Assembly: GCF_026151205.1 (NCBI RefSeq)
Contig: NC_087072.1
Coordinates: forward strand, 8,046,084 to 8,110,083
DNA: 64,000 nucleotides
Source of the DNA: Bolinopsis microptera
Lineage: Eukaryota; Ctenophora; Tentaculata; Lobata; Bolinopsidae
Reading direction: 5' to 3'
Both the position numbers and the translations under genes were made by a program. The notes under the pieces were generated by a model. It was given only the letters and a program-made list of their open reading frames with translations, ran no database searches and was not told the DNA's origin. Positions 1 through 8,934 of the stretch are shown here, one piece after another. The stretch's first letter is position 1. Every line of letters begins with the position of its first letter.

Positions 1-245
1 ACAGTTCTGTCACTTGATTACCCGCCATGTGTTTAACTTTAGCATCATGTGACACCGTCACGTGTTTAACTTTAGCATCATGTGACATGAATGTTATTTG
101 AACCTCGAGATATCGTGACAGGAGTTACTTGATTACCCGTCACATGTTTAACTTTAGCATAAATGACATGAATGTTATTTGAACCTATGAATGTTATTTG
201 AACCACGAGGTCACGTGACATGAGTCACATCACATTTGACACTTC
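1..245. repeat. Polinton left terminal inverted repeat (partial)
   Basis: Bases 1-113 are the reverse complement of about 17476-17588 with few mismatches. The motif TTTAACTTTAGCATCATGTG recurs at 30-60 bp spacing, so the end is itself internally repeated, with further degenerate copies to about 230. It has no coding content. Confidence 0.85.
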
Positions 246-276
246 TCATTGGAAAATCTAACAATAGAAGGAACCC

Positions 277-487
277 GGGACGTGTTCAATTGGCGATCCC
301 TAGCAGAATACCTGTTCGATTGAATACACATGACCACACTACTTGTTGACTTGATCATACTTTTAATCCTATGTACAAGTTTGTTGCAGCATGAGGATGA
401 TCATCAACTCTTTTTGCTTTTATTTGGTAGCCAATTAGTGATTCAATCAAGCAGGTATTCCGCAGGAGCCACCAATTGAACACGTCA
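277..487. repeat. Imperfect inverted repeat near the Polinton left end
   Basis: Bases about 277-323 are an imperfect reverse complement of about 439-487; both contain GACGTGTTCAATTGG and an AATACCTG core. The arms are about 46 bp and the spacer about 115 bp. No gene was recognised between 245 and 762 apart from this structure. Confidence 0.65.
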
Positions 488-762
488 CGGATTCCTCCTA
501 CAACCATACATGCAAAAGTTTTATTTATATGGAGGGAAATTGTAAAATATTTCCTTGTATTTTTCAAAAACTTTTTGGGAATGGTCGATAATTAGCTGTG
601 CAAATGAACTGCATAACCAACCAATGTAATTTGGAACTGTCTCATTTTAAAAAAAAACTCTTTGAATCTGATTTTGACTAGTGTGAAAGGATACAAGTGA
701 AACGAACACATCAGATAAAAAGAAATATAAATCAACAATACATTATTTACAAATATATAAAA

Positions 763-1356
763 TTAACAAATATCTAAAATTTTTAGTAGATTCCCCTGCT
801 TCCAACCTGATACATTGTAGACATTCCCAAGCTTTAGACTTGGAATTTTCTCATATACCAAGTTCTTGGGAAATATCACACAAATAAATGGCTTGGGATC
901 ATTTCCTGTTGATTCCAGAGCCAATGGAAGCAGTTCAATCCGATATCCGGTTGAGTGGAGATACTGTTTGGAGGTAGAGCCCATCAAACGCATGGGTTGA
1001 TCACTGACCCGCTCTGGTTGATTCTCTGATGGTTGACTTGAGCATTCATTACACTCCATCCGTTGAGTGTCAATGACTTCATTGCCAGAACCACAGTTAG
1101 GGCATAGTTCGACTCCACAGAGGTAAATTAAGTCCAGTGTTGGGAATTTACCATCTTTGAGATGATAATTCACACAAACCGCATCTCCTTGATCAAATCG
1201 CTTCTCGCCATCCTCCGTGAGTATGAGACGTTCATCCCAAATGTTGAATCTCAGAATCTTGCGGTCGAAAGCTATAGGACAGCTTAACAAGAGCTTGTGG
1301 TATCCTCGTTCCTGTTTCTGAAGTTCCTCGATGAATCCAAGCTGAGACAATCCCAT
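763..1356 (-). CDS. Polinton zinc-ribbon, OB-fold-like protein (left copy)
   Basis: The 197-residue product has a four-cysteine zinc ribbon in its middle (CPNC followed by CNEC) between two beta-rich segments, the layout of RPA-type single-strand DNA-binding domains. The function is inference. It is paralogous to the gene at 16289-17120: both share an FN[IV]W block before the ribbon and a C-terminal block ending VSGW-x2-G. The frame opens further upstream to 1398 but the first ATG is at 1356. An upstream exon is possible because an acceptor-like AG lies just before that ATG. It is transcribed outward, toward the left end. A TATA-like sequence lies at about 1459-1466 on the minus strand. Confidence 0.7.
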   Translation of the reverse strand: MGLSQLGFIEELQKQERGYHKLLLSCPIAFDRKILRFNIWDERLILTEDGEKRFDQGDAVCVNYHLKDGKFPTLDLIYLCGVELCPNCGSGNEVIDTQRMECNECSSQPSENQPERVSDQPMRLMGSTSKQYLHSTGYRIELLPLALESTGNDPKPFICVIFPKNLVYEKIPSLKLGNVYNVSGWKQGNLLKILDIC

Positions 1357-1458
1357 AACTAGTTCAAGTTTCAAACAAAGATGATGAACAGCAGACAAAA
1401 TGTGTAGCGTAGCAAAAATTGTTTAGGAAGAACTGATTCTGTGACAATGAAAAACCTG

Positions 1459-1466
1459 TTATATAG
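1459..1466 (-). promoter_or_regulatory. TATA-like box for the left zinc-ribbon gene
   Basis: The minus strand reads GCTATATAAC about 100 bp upstream of the ATG at 1356. It is supported only by motif and position. Confidence 0.35.
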
Positions 1467-1958
1467 CTGCAGAAACTGGATTGCTAATTATGAAAACTGG
1501 ATTACCTCATCATCGCATGATAATCAATGAGCAGTAAAAATTAATAAAGATAAGAGAATCAAATAAATTAAAACTTTACGTCATTCTTTTTTACTATGGA
1601 TTCAATGATATTTGAGGAGATGACGTAGTTCAGAACATTAGCAGTTGACATGAACGGTTTTTTGTTACTGCTTGCAGATTAGGATGTTTTTTGCAAAAAA
1701 ATATAAATATTAGGAAAATATATCACAGAGACTATAAAAACAATACAACCATGTAAATTTGAATCACTCTAATATGAACAACATTTTTGTAAAATGCATG
1801 GGGACTTACTTTCAAAAGAATAAAAGTCTGCACAGGGTACATACGAGTAAAAATCTATTTGTAGACTCACTGAGGGAATATGCCAGTTATAAAAACAAGA
1901 GACATGACAAGAATCACTCATTTCTTGTTTGACACTTTTGCTTACGTTAGTCCTCTGC

Positions 1959-2453
1959 ATGTTGGTAGCTAATCACGACAACTGGTTGGGTTACCTTGTG
2001 GCTGTATTTGTTGAAGAAACTCTGAATCAATCTAAACAATGCTGTCCAGGATGTCACAACAAGAAAAATTCAGCTCTTCTACACTCGCATCACCACAATG
2101 GACTACTCGAGAAGCTTCACCAATTCCACCCTGTTGTGAAAGAGAAAATGCTCGGGAAAATGGTTGAACTAGTGCAAGATTACACCATAAAATTCCCTGA
2201 TCCTCAAATGTATGATGATATTGGAAAAAAAGTTCTTAAATCGATTGGGAAAGATTTTCTACAACAGAGCACCCCAACATTTGTCTATTACAGTCATTAT
2301 CTTAACCCTAAAGTGGATGAGGCAATCAATTGTCTGCCACAAATGCACGTCAAGCCGATGAATTGGAAACGTGCAGCTTCTACAATGAGTAAAGAAAACA
2401 TCACACAACGGAAGCGTGTAAAAAAGACAGTTGACACTGTAAATACTATTTAA
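1959..2453 (+). CDS. Polinton hypothetical protein with CCPGC and His-rich motif
   Basis: The product is 164 residues from the first ATG. The frame is open upstream to about 1929 but only with non-ATG codons, so an upstream exon is possible. Visible features are a hydrophobic N-terminus, a CCPGC cysteine cluster followed by a histidine run (HSHHH) that could bind metal, and a basic C-terminus (KRVKK) resembling a nuclear localisation signal. No family was recognised. It is the first gene of the plus-strand series that runs to the protease. Confidence 0.6.
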   Translation: MLVANHDNWLGYLVAVFVEETLNQSKQCCPGCHNKKNSALLHSHHHNGLLEKLHQFHPVVKEKMLGKMVELVQDYTIKFPDPQMYDDIGKKVLKSIGKDFLQQSTPTFVYYSHYLNPKVDEAINCLPQMHVKPMNWKRAASTMSKENITQRKRVKKTVDTVNTI

Positions 2454-2493
2454 GGGGGGCTTCTATAGAGCTCATTAGATATATCATAGCAAA

Positions 2494-2985
2494 ATGATTG
2501 ATTTCGTCGTAACAGTATTTTCAACTTTGAATCTCCTGCAATTTGATTATTGTGCAGTTAAACATAATGCAAGCTACATTTACGTTGATTCCTACGAAAT
2601 TTTATTTGGTATCATGGATGGTTCTATAATGACACACTACAACATATCAATAAACGAACCATGCAAGAATACTCTGCCTCCTGTCACTGATCTGAAGAAA
2701 GCTATTGATTATACCATAGCAACTGAGTCAAACATGGTGATGACTAGACCACCATATTCAACAGTTACAGCTCTGCCAATTGTTGAAAAAAATGTAACTG
2801 AGGAAGAAATAAAGGGAAATCGTAAATGTAGCAAGCAGGATTATTATTTACTCTTAGCATCTGTAGTTACATTTGGGGTTGGTCTCGTTATGAAACCTGA
2901 CAGATTGTATGATAAAATGAGGATTCTCTTACAGTCTTCAGTTTATGAAGGTAATGATTTATCAAGAATCCGAAACAAGCTTTAG
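2494..2985 (+). CDS. Polinton hypothetical protein with hydrophobic segments
   Basis: This is a 163-residue open frame starting 40 bp after the preceding stop. The N-terminus (residues 1-17) is hydrophobic and signal-like. There are several Asn-x-Ser/Thr sites. A second hydrophobic stretch (YYLLLASVVTFGVGLV) lies near residue 115-130 and is followed by a basic tail. This suggests a membrane or virion-surface protein, which is inference. No family was recognised. Confidence 0.55.
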   Translation: MIDFVVTVFSTLNLLQFDYCAVKHNASYIYVDSYEILFGIMDGSIMTHYNISINEPCKNTLPPVTDLKKAIDYTIATESNMVMTRPPYSTVTALPIVEKNVTEEEIKGNRKCSKQDYYLLLASVVTFGVGLVMKPDRLYDKMRILLQSSVYEGNDLSRIRNKL

Positions 2986-3070
2986 GATGAATTTACACCA
3001 TCCTCCAGACAGTATAGTCGAGCATAAAACCGTAGTAGTGAGTGACATCATTACCTAAGATAACTGATAC

Positions 3071-3078
3071 TATAAAAG
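3071..3078 (+). promoter_or_regulatory. TATA box upstream of the 3136 gene
   Basis: A perfect TATAAAAG lies 58 bp before the ATG at 3136. Similar boxes precede other plus-strand genes of this element. Confidence 0.5.
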
Positions 3079-3135
3079 AACTTTTTATTGGTAATTACAT
3101 CATTTCTGCCCAAACATTTTATCGTCTGTTACATA

Positions 3136-3597
3136 ATGTCTTGTGTCATTGCTCTTGAAGGGTTTCAATTATCCCATCGATTTATTGTCAAAGAATTGAC
3201 AATCTTGTTCGAGTCAAACAGCTATCAACATTTTCAATTCAATAGTCCAACTGACCTTATAATTGGAAACAGGGATTGGAACACCATCAGATGGCATCAG
3301 AACAAATCTGGTTTAATTCTCCAAGATGATCGATTTCTACCCTATGAAATAATTGGCTACATTCTTGGACAAGTGGCAAATTCAAGAATCTACTGTGCTG
3401 GGAACCATGCCAAGTCTGTCCTCTCATCATATCTACCTGCATCAGATATTGTAGATATTTGTCAGGAGTGGAATTTCAAATATCCGCTGATACTTCAAGA
3501 CTCCCCGTGCTTTTCTCCTCACAATAGTAGATACTGTAGTCTTAGCAAAGCAAGAACAATCAGAACAGCGGTGCATATTTTTCAAATTCAGGATTAG
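3136..3597 (+). CDS. Polinton hypothetical protein, 153 aa
   Basis: The ATG at 3136 is the first in the frame. The product has a recognisable, conserved-looking pattern (ALEGFQL near the N-terminus, GYILGQ, IYCAGNHAKS, CSLSKA near the C-terminus) with spaced Cys and His residues. I recall similar small proteins in Maverick-type elements but cannot name a fold or activity. It follows its own TATA box and precedes the minor-capsid-like gene. Confidence 0.6.
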   Translation: MSCVIALEGFQLSHRFIVKELTILFESNSYQHFQFNSPTDLIIGNRDWNTIRWHQNKSGLILQDDRFLPYEIIGYILGQVANSRIYCAGNHAKSVLSSYLPASDIVDICQEWNFKYPLILQDSPCFSPHNSRYCSLSKARTIRTAVHIFQIQD

Positions 3598-3649
3598 TTT
3601 AATGTTAATTATGTTTAATATGTTTTCTTGAAATATTGTTTTATTTGTC

Positions 3650-3657
3650 TATTTAAA
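3650..3657 (+). promoter_or_regulatory. TATA-like box upstream of the 3685 gene
   Basis: TATTTAAA lies 35 bp before the ATG at 3685, a usual TATA-to-start spacing for genes with short leaders. Confidence 0.35.
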
Positions 3658-3684
3658 CTAAAATATTGAAGGAAAGTTTGAGTG

Positions 3685-4149
3685 ATGAAAGTACAAATAA
3701 TTCTGATATCAGAAACAGCTTCCTTGAAAATTAATTTCCAAAAACAACTGTTTGTTGAAAAGCACCGAATAGCCTTATTAAGCATTCAGTATCCACGATT
3801 AGGAAAATTGAAAAATGAAGAAAAGAGAGCTAAACGTCTTGCCAAACACTCACTTGTCATTGGGGATTCTATTACAGTTTTTGTGCATTGTGATAAAGTG
3901 AGAGAAAACGTGTATGTAAACGACAAATTTCCTCATCTTTCCAGCTCATCTTTCCAATGCTTGGATGTGATTCAGCTTAAATTTGAACAAGATTACAACG
4001 TGACTGAGATTCAAAATCCAACTTATCATGATATGAGCACAGATGGTATATTCAATTTGAATATTGAGATACGAGATTTGAATGGTGAATTAGTGGAACT
4101 ACCAGAAGGTGGCTATATTGTCATGAAAATTGGAATACAACCACAATGA
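3685..4149 (+). CDS. Minor-capsid-like paralog (penton/jelly-roll-like)
   Basis: The 154-residue product aligns by eye with both ends of the minor capsid protein at 6307-7086. Both have an N-terminal block of the form F-x-L-x5-I-x-L-L-x-I and a C-terminal block where this gene reads QNPTYHDM and the other reads QNPVFHDV. The middle of the larger protein is missing here. It is therefore probably a second, short single-jelly-roll virion protein; its exact role is inference. A GTG three bases upstream is also in frame, but the ATG is the natural start. Confidence 0.6.
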   Translation: MKVQIILISETASLKINFQKQLFVEKHRIALLSIQYPRLGKLKNEEKRAKRLAKHSLVIGDSITVFVHCDKVRENVYVNDKFPHLSSSSFQCLDVIQLKFEQDYNVTEIQNPTYHDMSTDGIFNLNIEIRDLNGELVELPEGGYIVMKIGIQPQ

Positions 4150-4209
4150 GTAAGTAATCTAATTTCTTGATTGTTGCTATTTATATGCCATGAATTTGGA
4201 CACTGTATC

Positions 4210-5243
4210 ATGGATCTTGTAGAATTGTACAATGATCCCTCATTCGAAGGATCATTTTCAGGTCAGAAAAAGTTTTATGATGAGGTCAAAAAGCTGTTCC
4301 CTAATATCACATTGAAGCAAATCAAAAAATTTCTGATGACTGAAAAGAGTTACTATCTTCATAAACCTGTCAGAAGACCCAAGTTTTATCGGAAAGTCTA
4401 TACCAAAGATATCAATTATCTATGGCAAGCTGATTTACTTTTTCTCGAGAAGTTCTGGAGACTAAACAAAGGCTATCGTTACTGCTGTTTTGTTATTGAT
4501 ACATTGTCCAAGAAGCTATGGGCTTACCCTCTAAAGCGAAAAACGGGTCTAGAACTCACTAAAGCATTAACACCGTTACTCACATCAGAACGTCCTAAAA
4601 AATTACAGGTTTATTATGTTGTATAAATTTTTGAATAAATCATACATTATAAAACACATGATATGAAATTATGATTGTATAACGTTAAATATTACAGGTT
4701 GACAATGGAACTGAATTCTACAACAGCTCCTTCAAGCAAATTCTAAGTGCGTTGGGTGTATCATTGTACAGCACATACTCAGATAAGAAGGCAAGCATAG
4801 TTGAGAGGGTACAGAGGACAATAAGAGGAAGGCTTTTCAAAGTATTTACAGCACGCAATACAAAAAAATGGATAGATGTTCTACCACAGTTGGTGGAAAG
4901 CTATAATAACTCCAAGCATAGAACCATTGGTATGAAACCTAATGAAGTACGACCTGAACATGTACAACAACTACTGAAGCGCATATATCAGAATAGCGAA
5001 TATCTGAAAACCATTAGAGAGGAAAAATATCGCAAGAGACTGCTTAAAGTTGGAAATTTGGTGCGGATAGCCAAAACGAAGGGTTTCTTATCAAAAGAAG
5101 CTGTGCAGAAGTGGACATTAGAAATGTTCAAAATTAGAAAAGTTGAGAGACAAAATTTTCCGATAACTTATTTGCTAACTGATCTTAACGATGAGGATGT
5201 TTTAGGATCATTTTATCGTGAAGAACTTCAGCAGATGTCTTGA
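4210..5243 (+). CDS. Polinton integrase (retroviral-type DDE, rve family), one intron
   Basis: Exon 1 is 4210-4608 and exon 2 is 4698-5243, joined in frame across a GT-AG intron of 89 bp (CAG/GTTTAT ... TTACAG/GTT). The protein is about 314 residues. The catalytic triad is visible as D in WQADLLFL, D in VDNGTEF at the start of exon 2, and E in SIVERVQR. A basic, chromodomain-free C-terminal region follows. In this family the enzyme processes the element's ends and joins them to host DNA. The ATG at 4210 is preceded by a TATTTATA box about 30 bp upstream. The intron falls directly before the second catalytic Asp. Confidence 0.9.
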
Positions 5244-5270
5244 TTTTGTACAATAATGAGAAAAAAATCT

Positions 5271-5278
5271 ATAAAAGT
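5271..5278 (+). promoter_or_regulatory. TATA box upstream of the packaging ATPase
   Basis: A perfect TATAAAAG lies about 50 bp before the ATPase ATG and inside the short gap after the integrase stop. Confidence 0.5.
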
Positions 5279-5327
5279 ATAGACAATTGCATCTGAATGA
5301 ATTTGTGACTAGTTTCCTATTACAATA

Positions 5328-5957
5328 ATGTTGAAGTTCTATGCAAATTCCAATATTATGGTTGTTGGAGCTACCTCATCTGGAAAGACAACAACTGTGT
5401 TAGAAATAATCAGACAAAGGTTGATTGAACCTTTCCCCCGTCACTTGATATATCTTTACGGGGCAAAGCAGAGTTTTATGGACACCTGGAATAAGGATAA
5501 AAATAACCCAAAAATTGAATTTGTCTGTGGTCTGCAGCTGGAGATTCTTGACAAATTTAACGGTCCAAAGCTTCTCATCATTGATGATCTTTGTTTATCT
5601 CAAAATAAGGATCTAGCCAACCATTTCATCAGAGGTAGTCATCACCTTCAGACGACTACAATCTACATCTCACATTCAATATTTCTCAATGATGATAATT
5701 ATAGAATGATGTCTGCCAATTGTCAATATATGTTGATCATGAGAAACAAGAGGAACTTGGCTCAACTTACGAGATTAGCCCGTCAAATACTTGGATCGGA
5801 CTATTTAAGGATTCTCGAGGCCTATGAATACAATAAAAACAATCAGTTTGGATTCGTTTTGTTGTCATTTCATCCAAAAGTTCCAGAGGAATTGCTTGTG
5901 CTTTCGGATTTTTTTAAACAATGTCCAAGCGTGTTTCTGACAGAAAAAACCATCTAA
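5328..5957 (+). CDS. FtsK/HerA-type genome-packaging ATPase
   Basis: The 209-residue protein has a Walker A motif (GATSSGKTTT, residues about 13-22) and a Walker B motif (LLIIDDL, around residue 85). A segment after Walker B (TTIYISHS) fits the sensor region. Length and motifs match the A32-like ATPases of Polintons and related double jelly-roll viruses, which pump DNA into the capsid. Its last 37 bp overlap the next gene in another frame. Confidence 0.92.
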   Translation: MLKFYANSNIMVVGATSSGKTTTVLEIIRQRLIEPFPRHLIYLYGAKQSFMDTWNKDKNNPKIEFVCGLQLEILDKFNGPKLLIIDDLCLSQNKDLANHFIRGSHHLQTTTIYISHSIFLNDDNYRMMSANCQYMLIMRNKRNLAQLTRLARQILGSDYLRILEAYEYNKNNQFGFVLLSFHPKVPEELLVLSDFFKQCPSVFLTEKTI

Positions 5958-6262
5958 AAGACAATTATAAAGCACTTCAAACACTAGCTCACATTGGACC
6001 AAAGAAAGCTCTTGTAATTATCAACAATTCACCCAAGAAATTTCTTCATACTATTAGATCTGTTGCCAAGTCTACATTGGATGGTACCATACCCCTGAAG
6101 GATCATCATGTTAAACAGCTGAGAAGACACAAAAAACTTATTCGGACAATAGCAGGAAGTAGATCCGCATATCACATCAAGAAGTCTGTCAGTCAACAAG
6201 GCGGATCTTTTTTCAAAACTGTCCTAAGCATGCTGCTACCTCTGATTCCAATGATTGTCTAA
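5921..6262 (+). CDS. Polinton small basic protein with hydrophobic C-terminus
   Basis: The 113-residue product begins inside the ATPase gene (37-bp overlap). It is strongly basic and helical, and ends in a hydrophobic stretch (MLLPLIPMIV). A gene of this kind commonly sits between the ATPase and capsid genes in Polintons, which supports it being real. A core or membrane-associated virion protein is a guess. Confidence 0.65.
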   Translation: MSKRVSDRKNHLKDNYKALQTLAHIGPKKALVIINNSPKKFLHTIRSVAKSTLDGTIPLKDHHVKQLRRHKKLIRTIAGSRSAYHIKKSVSQQGGSFFKTVLSMLLPLIPMIV

Positions 6263-6270
6263 TGTACCTC

Positions 6271-6278
6271 TATATAAG
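6271..6278 (+). promoter_or_regulatory. TATATAAG box upstream of the minor capsid gene
   Basis: TATATAAG sits 29 bp before the minor capsid ATG. The identical octamer recurs at 7080-7087 and 7473-7480. Confidence 0.5.
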
Positions 6279-6306
6279 TATACCTGGTTATTAACAGTTA
6301 CATGAC

Positions 6307-7086
6307 ATGATGGATGTGATAACTGTAACGAGTCTTGGACAAAATCCAGCAAGTTTTATATCAAACTTTTCCAATTCAATACAGTTGTCCGAGGGCTATG
6401 AAATTGGATTGTTGAAAATTGCATGTCCTCCCATCTTTAACGTTTCAAATGATAACAATAAGCTCTATATTGTTAAAAAGGATGATGTTAACTCAAAGCT
6501 TGTATTTGAGATTCCCCAGAACTTTTATCCAACTACCCATGATCTTGCTCAATCAATATATCAAGTTCTCACTTTTGAAGAAAATCATGATGAAGATGAA
6601 GCTATCGACTTAAAGGTTAACCTAAGATATCAAGGAGCGAGTGGAAGTGCCGATCATTCCAAATTAACCATGCAGCTGATTGATAAAAAACTCAACTTCA
6701 CAGCAAGTGACGATAAACCTGGAAATATACTAGATCTTTTGGAGTTTAGAATAAAGAACTTTTCAGCTAGATCGCTGGTGATACAAAATTATGATTTAAC
6801 TGCACAGGATCAAATATGCTTTATCTATAGTTCTATAGTATCAAATTCTTTGATTAATTATAATGTGTCCCGTTTACTTGATACTGTACCAATCAAGTCT
6901 AGTAGAAACGGTGGCTATTATATGCTAGAAGTTCAAAATCCTGTTTTTCATGATGTATCTTCTTCAAGTTTCATTAACATTGCTTTTGATATTCGTAATG
7001 TTTTTGGAGATTTGGTGCAGTTTGTTACAGGTCTTCCTGTGATTTTAACTCTTGGACTAAGGAAAAAGCATGTTCCCTCTATATAA
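6307..7086 (+). CDS. Polinton minor capsid (penton-like) protein
   Basis: The 259-residue product lies between the ATPase and major capsid genes, where the single jelly-roll minor capsid protein of Polintons is usually encoded. The sequence is beta-rich with few helices. It ends with the block that is also present in the gene at 3685-4149. In the family this protein forms the fivefold vertices. Two ATGs are adjacent (6307 and 6310), so the start may be one residue later. Confidence 0.78.
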   Translation: MMDVITVTSLGQNPASFISNFSNSIQLSEGYEIGLLKIACPPIFNVSNDNNKLYIVKKDDVNSKLVFEIPQNFYPTTHDLAQSIYQVLTFEENHDEDEAIDLKVNLRYQGASGSADHSKLTMQLIDKKLNFTASDDKPGNILDLLEFRIKNFSARSLVIQNYDLTAQDQICFIYSSIVSNSLINYNVSRLLDTVPIKSSRNGGYYMLEVQNPVFHDVSSSSFINIAFDIRNVFGDLVQFVTGLPVILTLGLRKKHVPSI

Positions 7087-7087
7087 G
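7080..7087 (+). promoter_or_regulatory. TATATAAG box upstream of the 7113 gene
   Basis: The same octamer as at 6271-6278, overlapping the minor capsid stop codon region and 26 bp before the next ATG. Confidence 0.5.
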
Positions 7088-7112
7088 GAAATGAATTCAG
7101 ATACATTTAACA

Positions 7113-7292
7113 ATGCGATTTTTACTTGTTGCTGCCGACAAAAGTTCCAAAATACCGATTCAAGTGCCTTCTGAATTGATTTCTAAATCTGTGAAGAGAG
7201 GTAGTAAAACATCAAAAGTCAGGGTTGAAAAGCGAGGTAAAAAGAAGCAGCCGAAAAAGATTAAACAGATTGCCAGAGCTATAGCAAAATGA
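7113..7292 (+). CDS. Small Lys/Arg-rich protein (59 aa), likely DNA-binding virion core peptide
   Basis: This short gene has a hydrophobic start (MRFLLVAA) followed by a strongly basic region (KRGKKKQPKK). Its stop overlaps the next start as ATGA (7289-7292). It sits in the morphogenesis cluster with a TATATAAG box in front. Its size and charge resemble the basic core peptides of adenovirus-like capsids, but that function is inference. Confidence 0.6.
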   Translation: MRFLLVAADKSSKIPIQVPSELISKSVKRGSKTSKVRVEKRGKKKQPKKIKQIARAIAK

Positions 7293-7642
7293 GACAAATT
7301 TATGTTCCTGACAGAGATACCTACAAAATATACCATCAATATTTTAATAACCAAGCTGGAGGGGGGTATGGTCATGGATCATACATCTATTCCAATAATC
7401 AAGTTGGTGGAGGCATCGGAGGATTTTTTCGCAGTGCTCTGAAATTTGCAATGCCCATCGGTAAAAAACTACTATATAAGGGATGGGAGTTGGCTAAACC
7501 TGAACTTAAAAAAGTTGCTAAATCTGGCGCTGACGCATTTACTCGTGTAGCAGAGGATAAAGTACAACAGCTATCAAGTAAAGCACAACATAAATTTAGT
7601 TCTTACGGAAAACGAAGAAAGACTGACGCACTAGGATCATGA
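7289..7642 (+). CDS. Gly-rich, amphipathic virion-like protein
   Basis: The 117-residue product has Gly-rich motifs near the N-terminus (QAGGGYG, QVGGGIGGFF), an amphipathic helix-rich centre and a basic C-terminal tail (GKRRKTDA). Proteins of this build are common beside the major capsid gene in Polintons and recall adenovirus internal capsid proteins such as pVI; I do not claim homology. It starts within the stop of the preceding gene and ends within the start of the major capsid gene (ATGA at both ends). Confidence 0.65.
   Translation: MRQIYVPDRDTYKIYHQYFNNQAGGGYGHGSYIYSNNQVGGGIGGFFRSALKFAMPIGKKLLYKGWELAKPELKKVAKSGADAFTRVAEDKVQQLSSKAQHKFSSYGKRRKTDALGS
7473..7480 (+). promoter_or_regulatory. 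TATATAAG octamer inside the 7289 gene, candidate major capsid promoter
   Basis: This is the third exact copy of the octamer. It lies within the preceding coding region, 159 bp before the major capsid ATG. Coding constraint could also explain it. Confidence 0.3.
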
Positions 7643-8934
7643 CAAAGTATGTGAACAGCTCAGAAGCAATAACATCTAACTTGATGTTATGGAACCCACT
7701 TCATACTCAAACTTCCATAGTTGAGACTCATGTTGAGGAAGTATATCCCCAGACAGGAATCGACTATTCGGATACTGTGTCATTTTTGATCAAAGCCAAT
7801 TCAAAACTTATGTTACAAAAGATTGAAATCATAACAGAAATCCGTGTATTGACAGCAGCTGGAGAGGCTCCTGCTGCAAACACCAATGTTTCGGTAGTAT
7901 CAAACCTTGCAAACGCTATTTGGCGGTCTGTGGATGTTGTTATAGGAGGGCAAAATATTTTACAGAGCTTTGATAACAGCTATAACATTGGATCTTTTTT
8001 TGATATTGTGTTGAACACACCAAAGAGACGATCACATTACCTGCATATGAAAGAACTGTTTCTAATGGATGAAGCAACAAGCAAGGCGAACTCTGAAAGT
8101 AGCATAATTCATCCTGCTGCTAATGTTGTAAACAAAAGCATGCGTGAAAGAGCACACAAAGTTGCAGGAGGCAGATCTGTAACCCTAATATCAGATTTGA
8201 ATTGTAGTTTATTCAAAACTGGGAAATTGCTTCCAACCAATCTAGATGTCCGCATATCCTTGACCAAGAATTATGATGGTTATTGTCTTTTAGAAGCTGC
8301 TGATGGGGCCCATAAAATCAAATTTGATAAATGTTATCTGAGAGTAACTTATCAACAGCCTAGTGACATTTGTCTTCACTTGATTGAACAGAAGCTGTTG
8401 AAAGCACCTGCTGTTTATCAAGCGGAGGAGGGTAAAGTTAGTTTCCATTCAATACCTGCTGGTAATGAAGTAGTAACTATAAACAATCTGTTTCCTCAAG
8501 GTAATTTACCTGTTTTGTTTACATTTGCTGTACAAGATCGAGCTGCCTATGGAAATGTAAGAAACAAGAACCCATACACGTTTCATAGTATAAGAAAAGC
8601 TCAAGTCTATGTTGGAGGGAAGCCATACTATCCAAGTGCGTTGCAGGGTAAAACAATGTTATTTGATGCCTTTTTTGAAGCAATTGGATATAAAGACACA
8701 GACAGGGAGTGTCTAATTACCCCACACAATTATCACATCCATCCTTTGCTTGCTGTAGACTTGACAGCTGACCGGAATTCCAACAAGCATCATCTGAACC
8801 TAAGTAAAAGTGCAGAGGTCAAGTTGAACATTGAGTTTGATAACGCTGCAGCTGAGGGACTCATTCTGCTAGTTTACGCTTACTACGATCGAATCATTGA
8901 AATTAACTCAGATAGAAGCATCAAGGTGCTATGA
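7639..8934 (+). CDS. Polinton major capsid protein (double jelly-roll)
   Basis: The 431-residue beta-rich protein matches the size and position of the Polinton major capsid protein, the family that includes the nematode F54H12.2-like proteins. It lies between the Gly-rich virion gene and the protease, overlapping both by ATGA. In the family it forms pseudo-hexameric trimers that build an icosahedral shell. The frame is complete and undamaged, consistent with a recently active copy. Confidence 0.88.
   Translation: MTKYVNSSEAITSNLMLWNPLHTQTSIVETHVEEVYPQTGIDYSDTVSFLIKANSKLMLQKIEIITEIRVLTAAGEAPAANTNVSVVSNLANAIWRSVDVVIGGQNILQSFDNSYNIGSFFDIVLNTPKRRSHYLHMKELFLMDEATSKANSESSIIHPAANVVNKSMRERAHKVAGGRSVTLISDLNCSLFKTGKLLPTNLDVRISLTKNYDGYCLLEAADGAHKIKFDKCYLRVTYQQPSDICLHLIEQKLLKAPAVYQAEEGKVSFHSIPAGNEVVTINNLFPQGNLPVLFTFAVQDRAAYGNVRNKNPYTFHSIRKAQVYVGGKPYYPSALQGKTMLFDAFFEAIGYKDTDRECLITPHNYHIHPLLAVDLTADRNSNKHHLNLSKSAEVKLNIEFDNAAAEGLILLVYAYYDRIIEINSDRSIKVL

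Noticed and set aside
4210-5243. Endogenous retrovirus
   Set aside because: The integrase is retroviral in type but there is no gag, reverse transcriptase or LTR nearby, and capsid, ATPase and polymerase neighbours define a Polinton.
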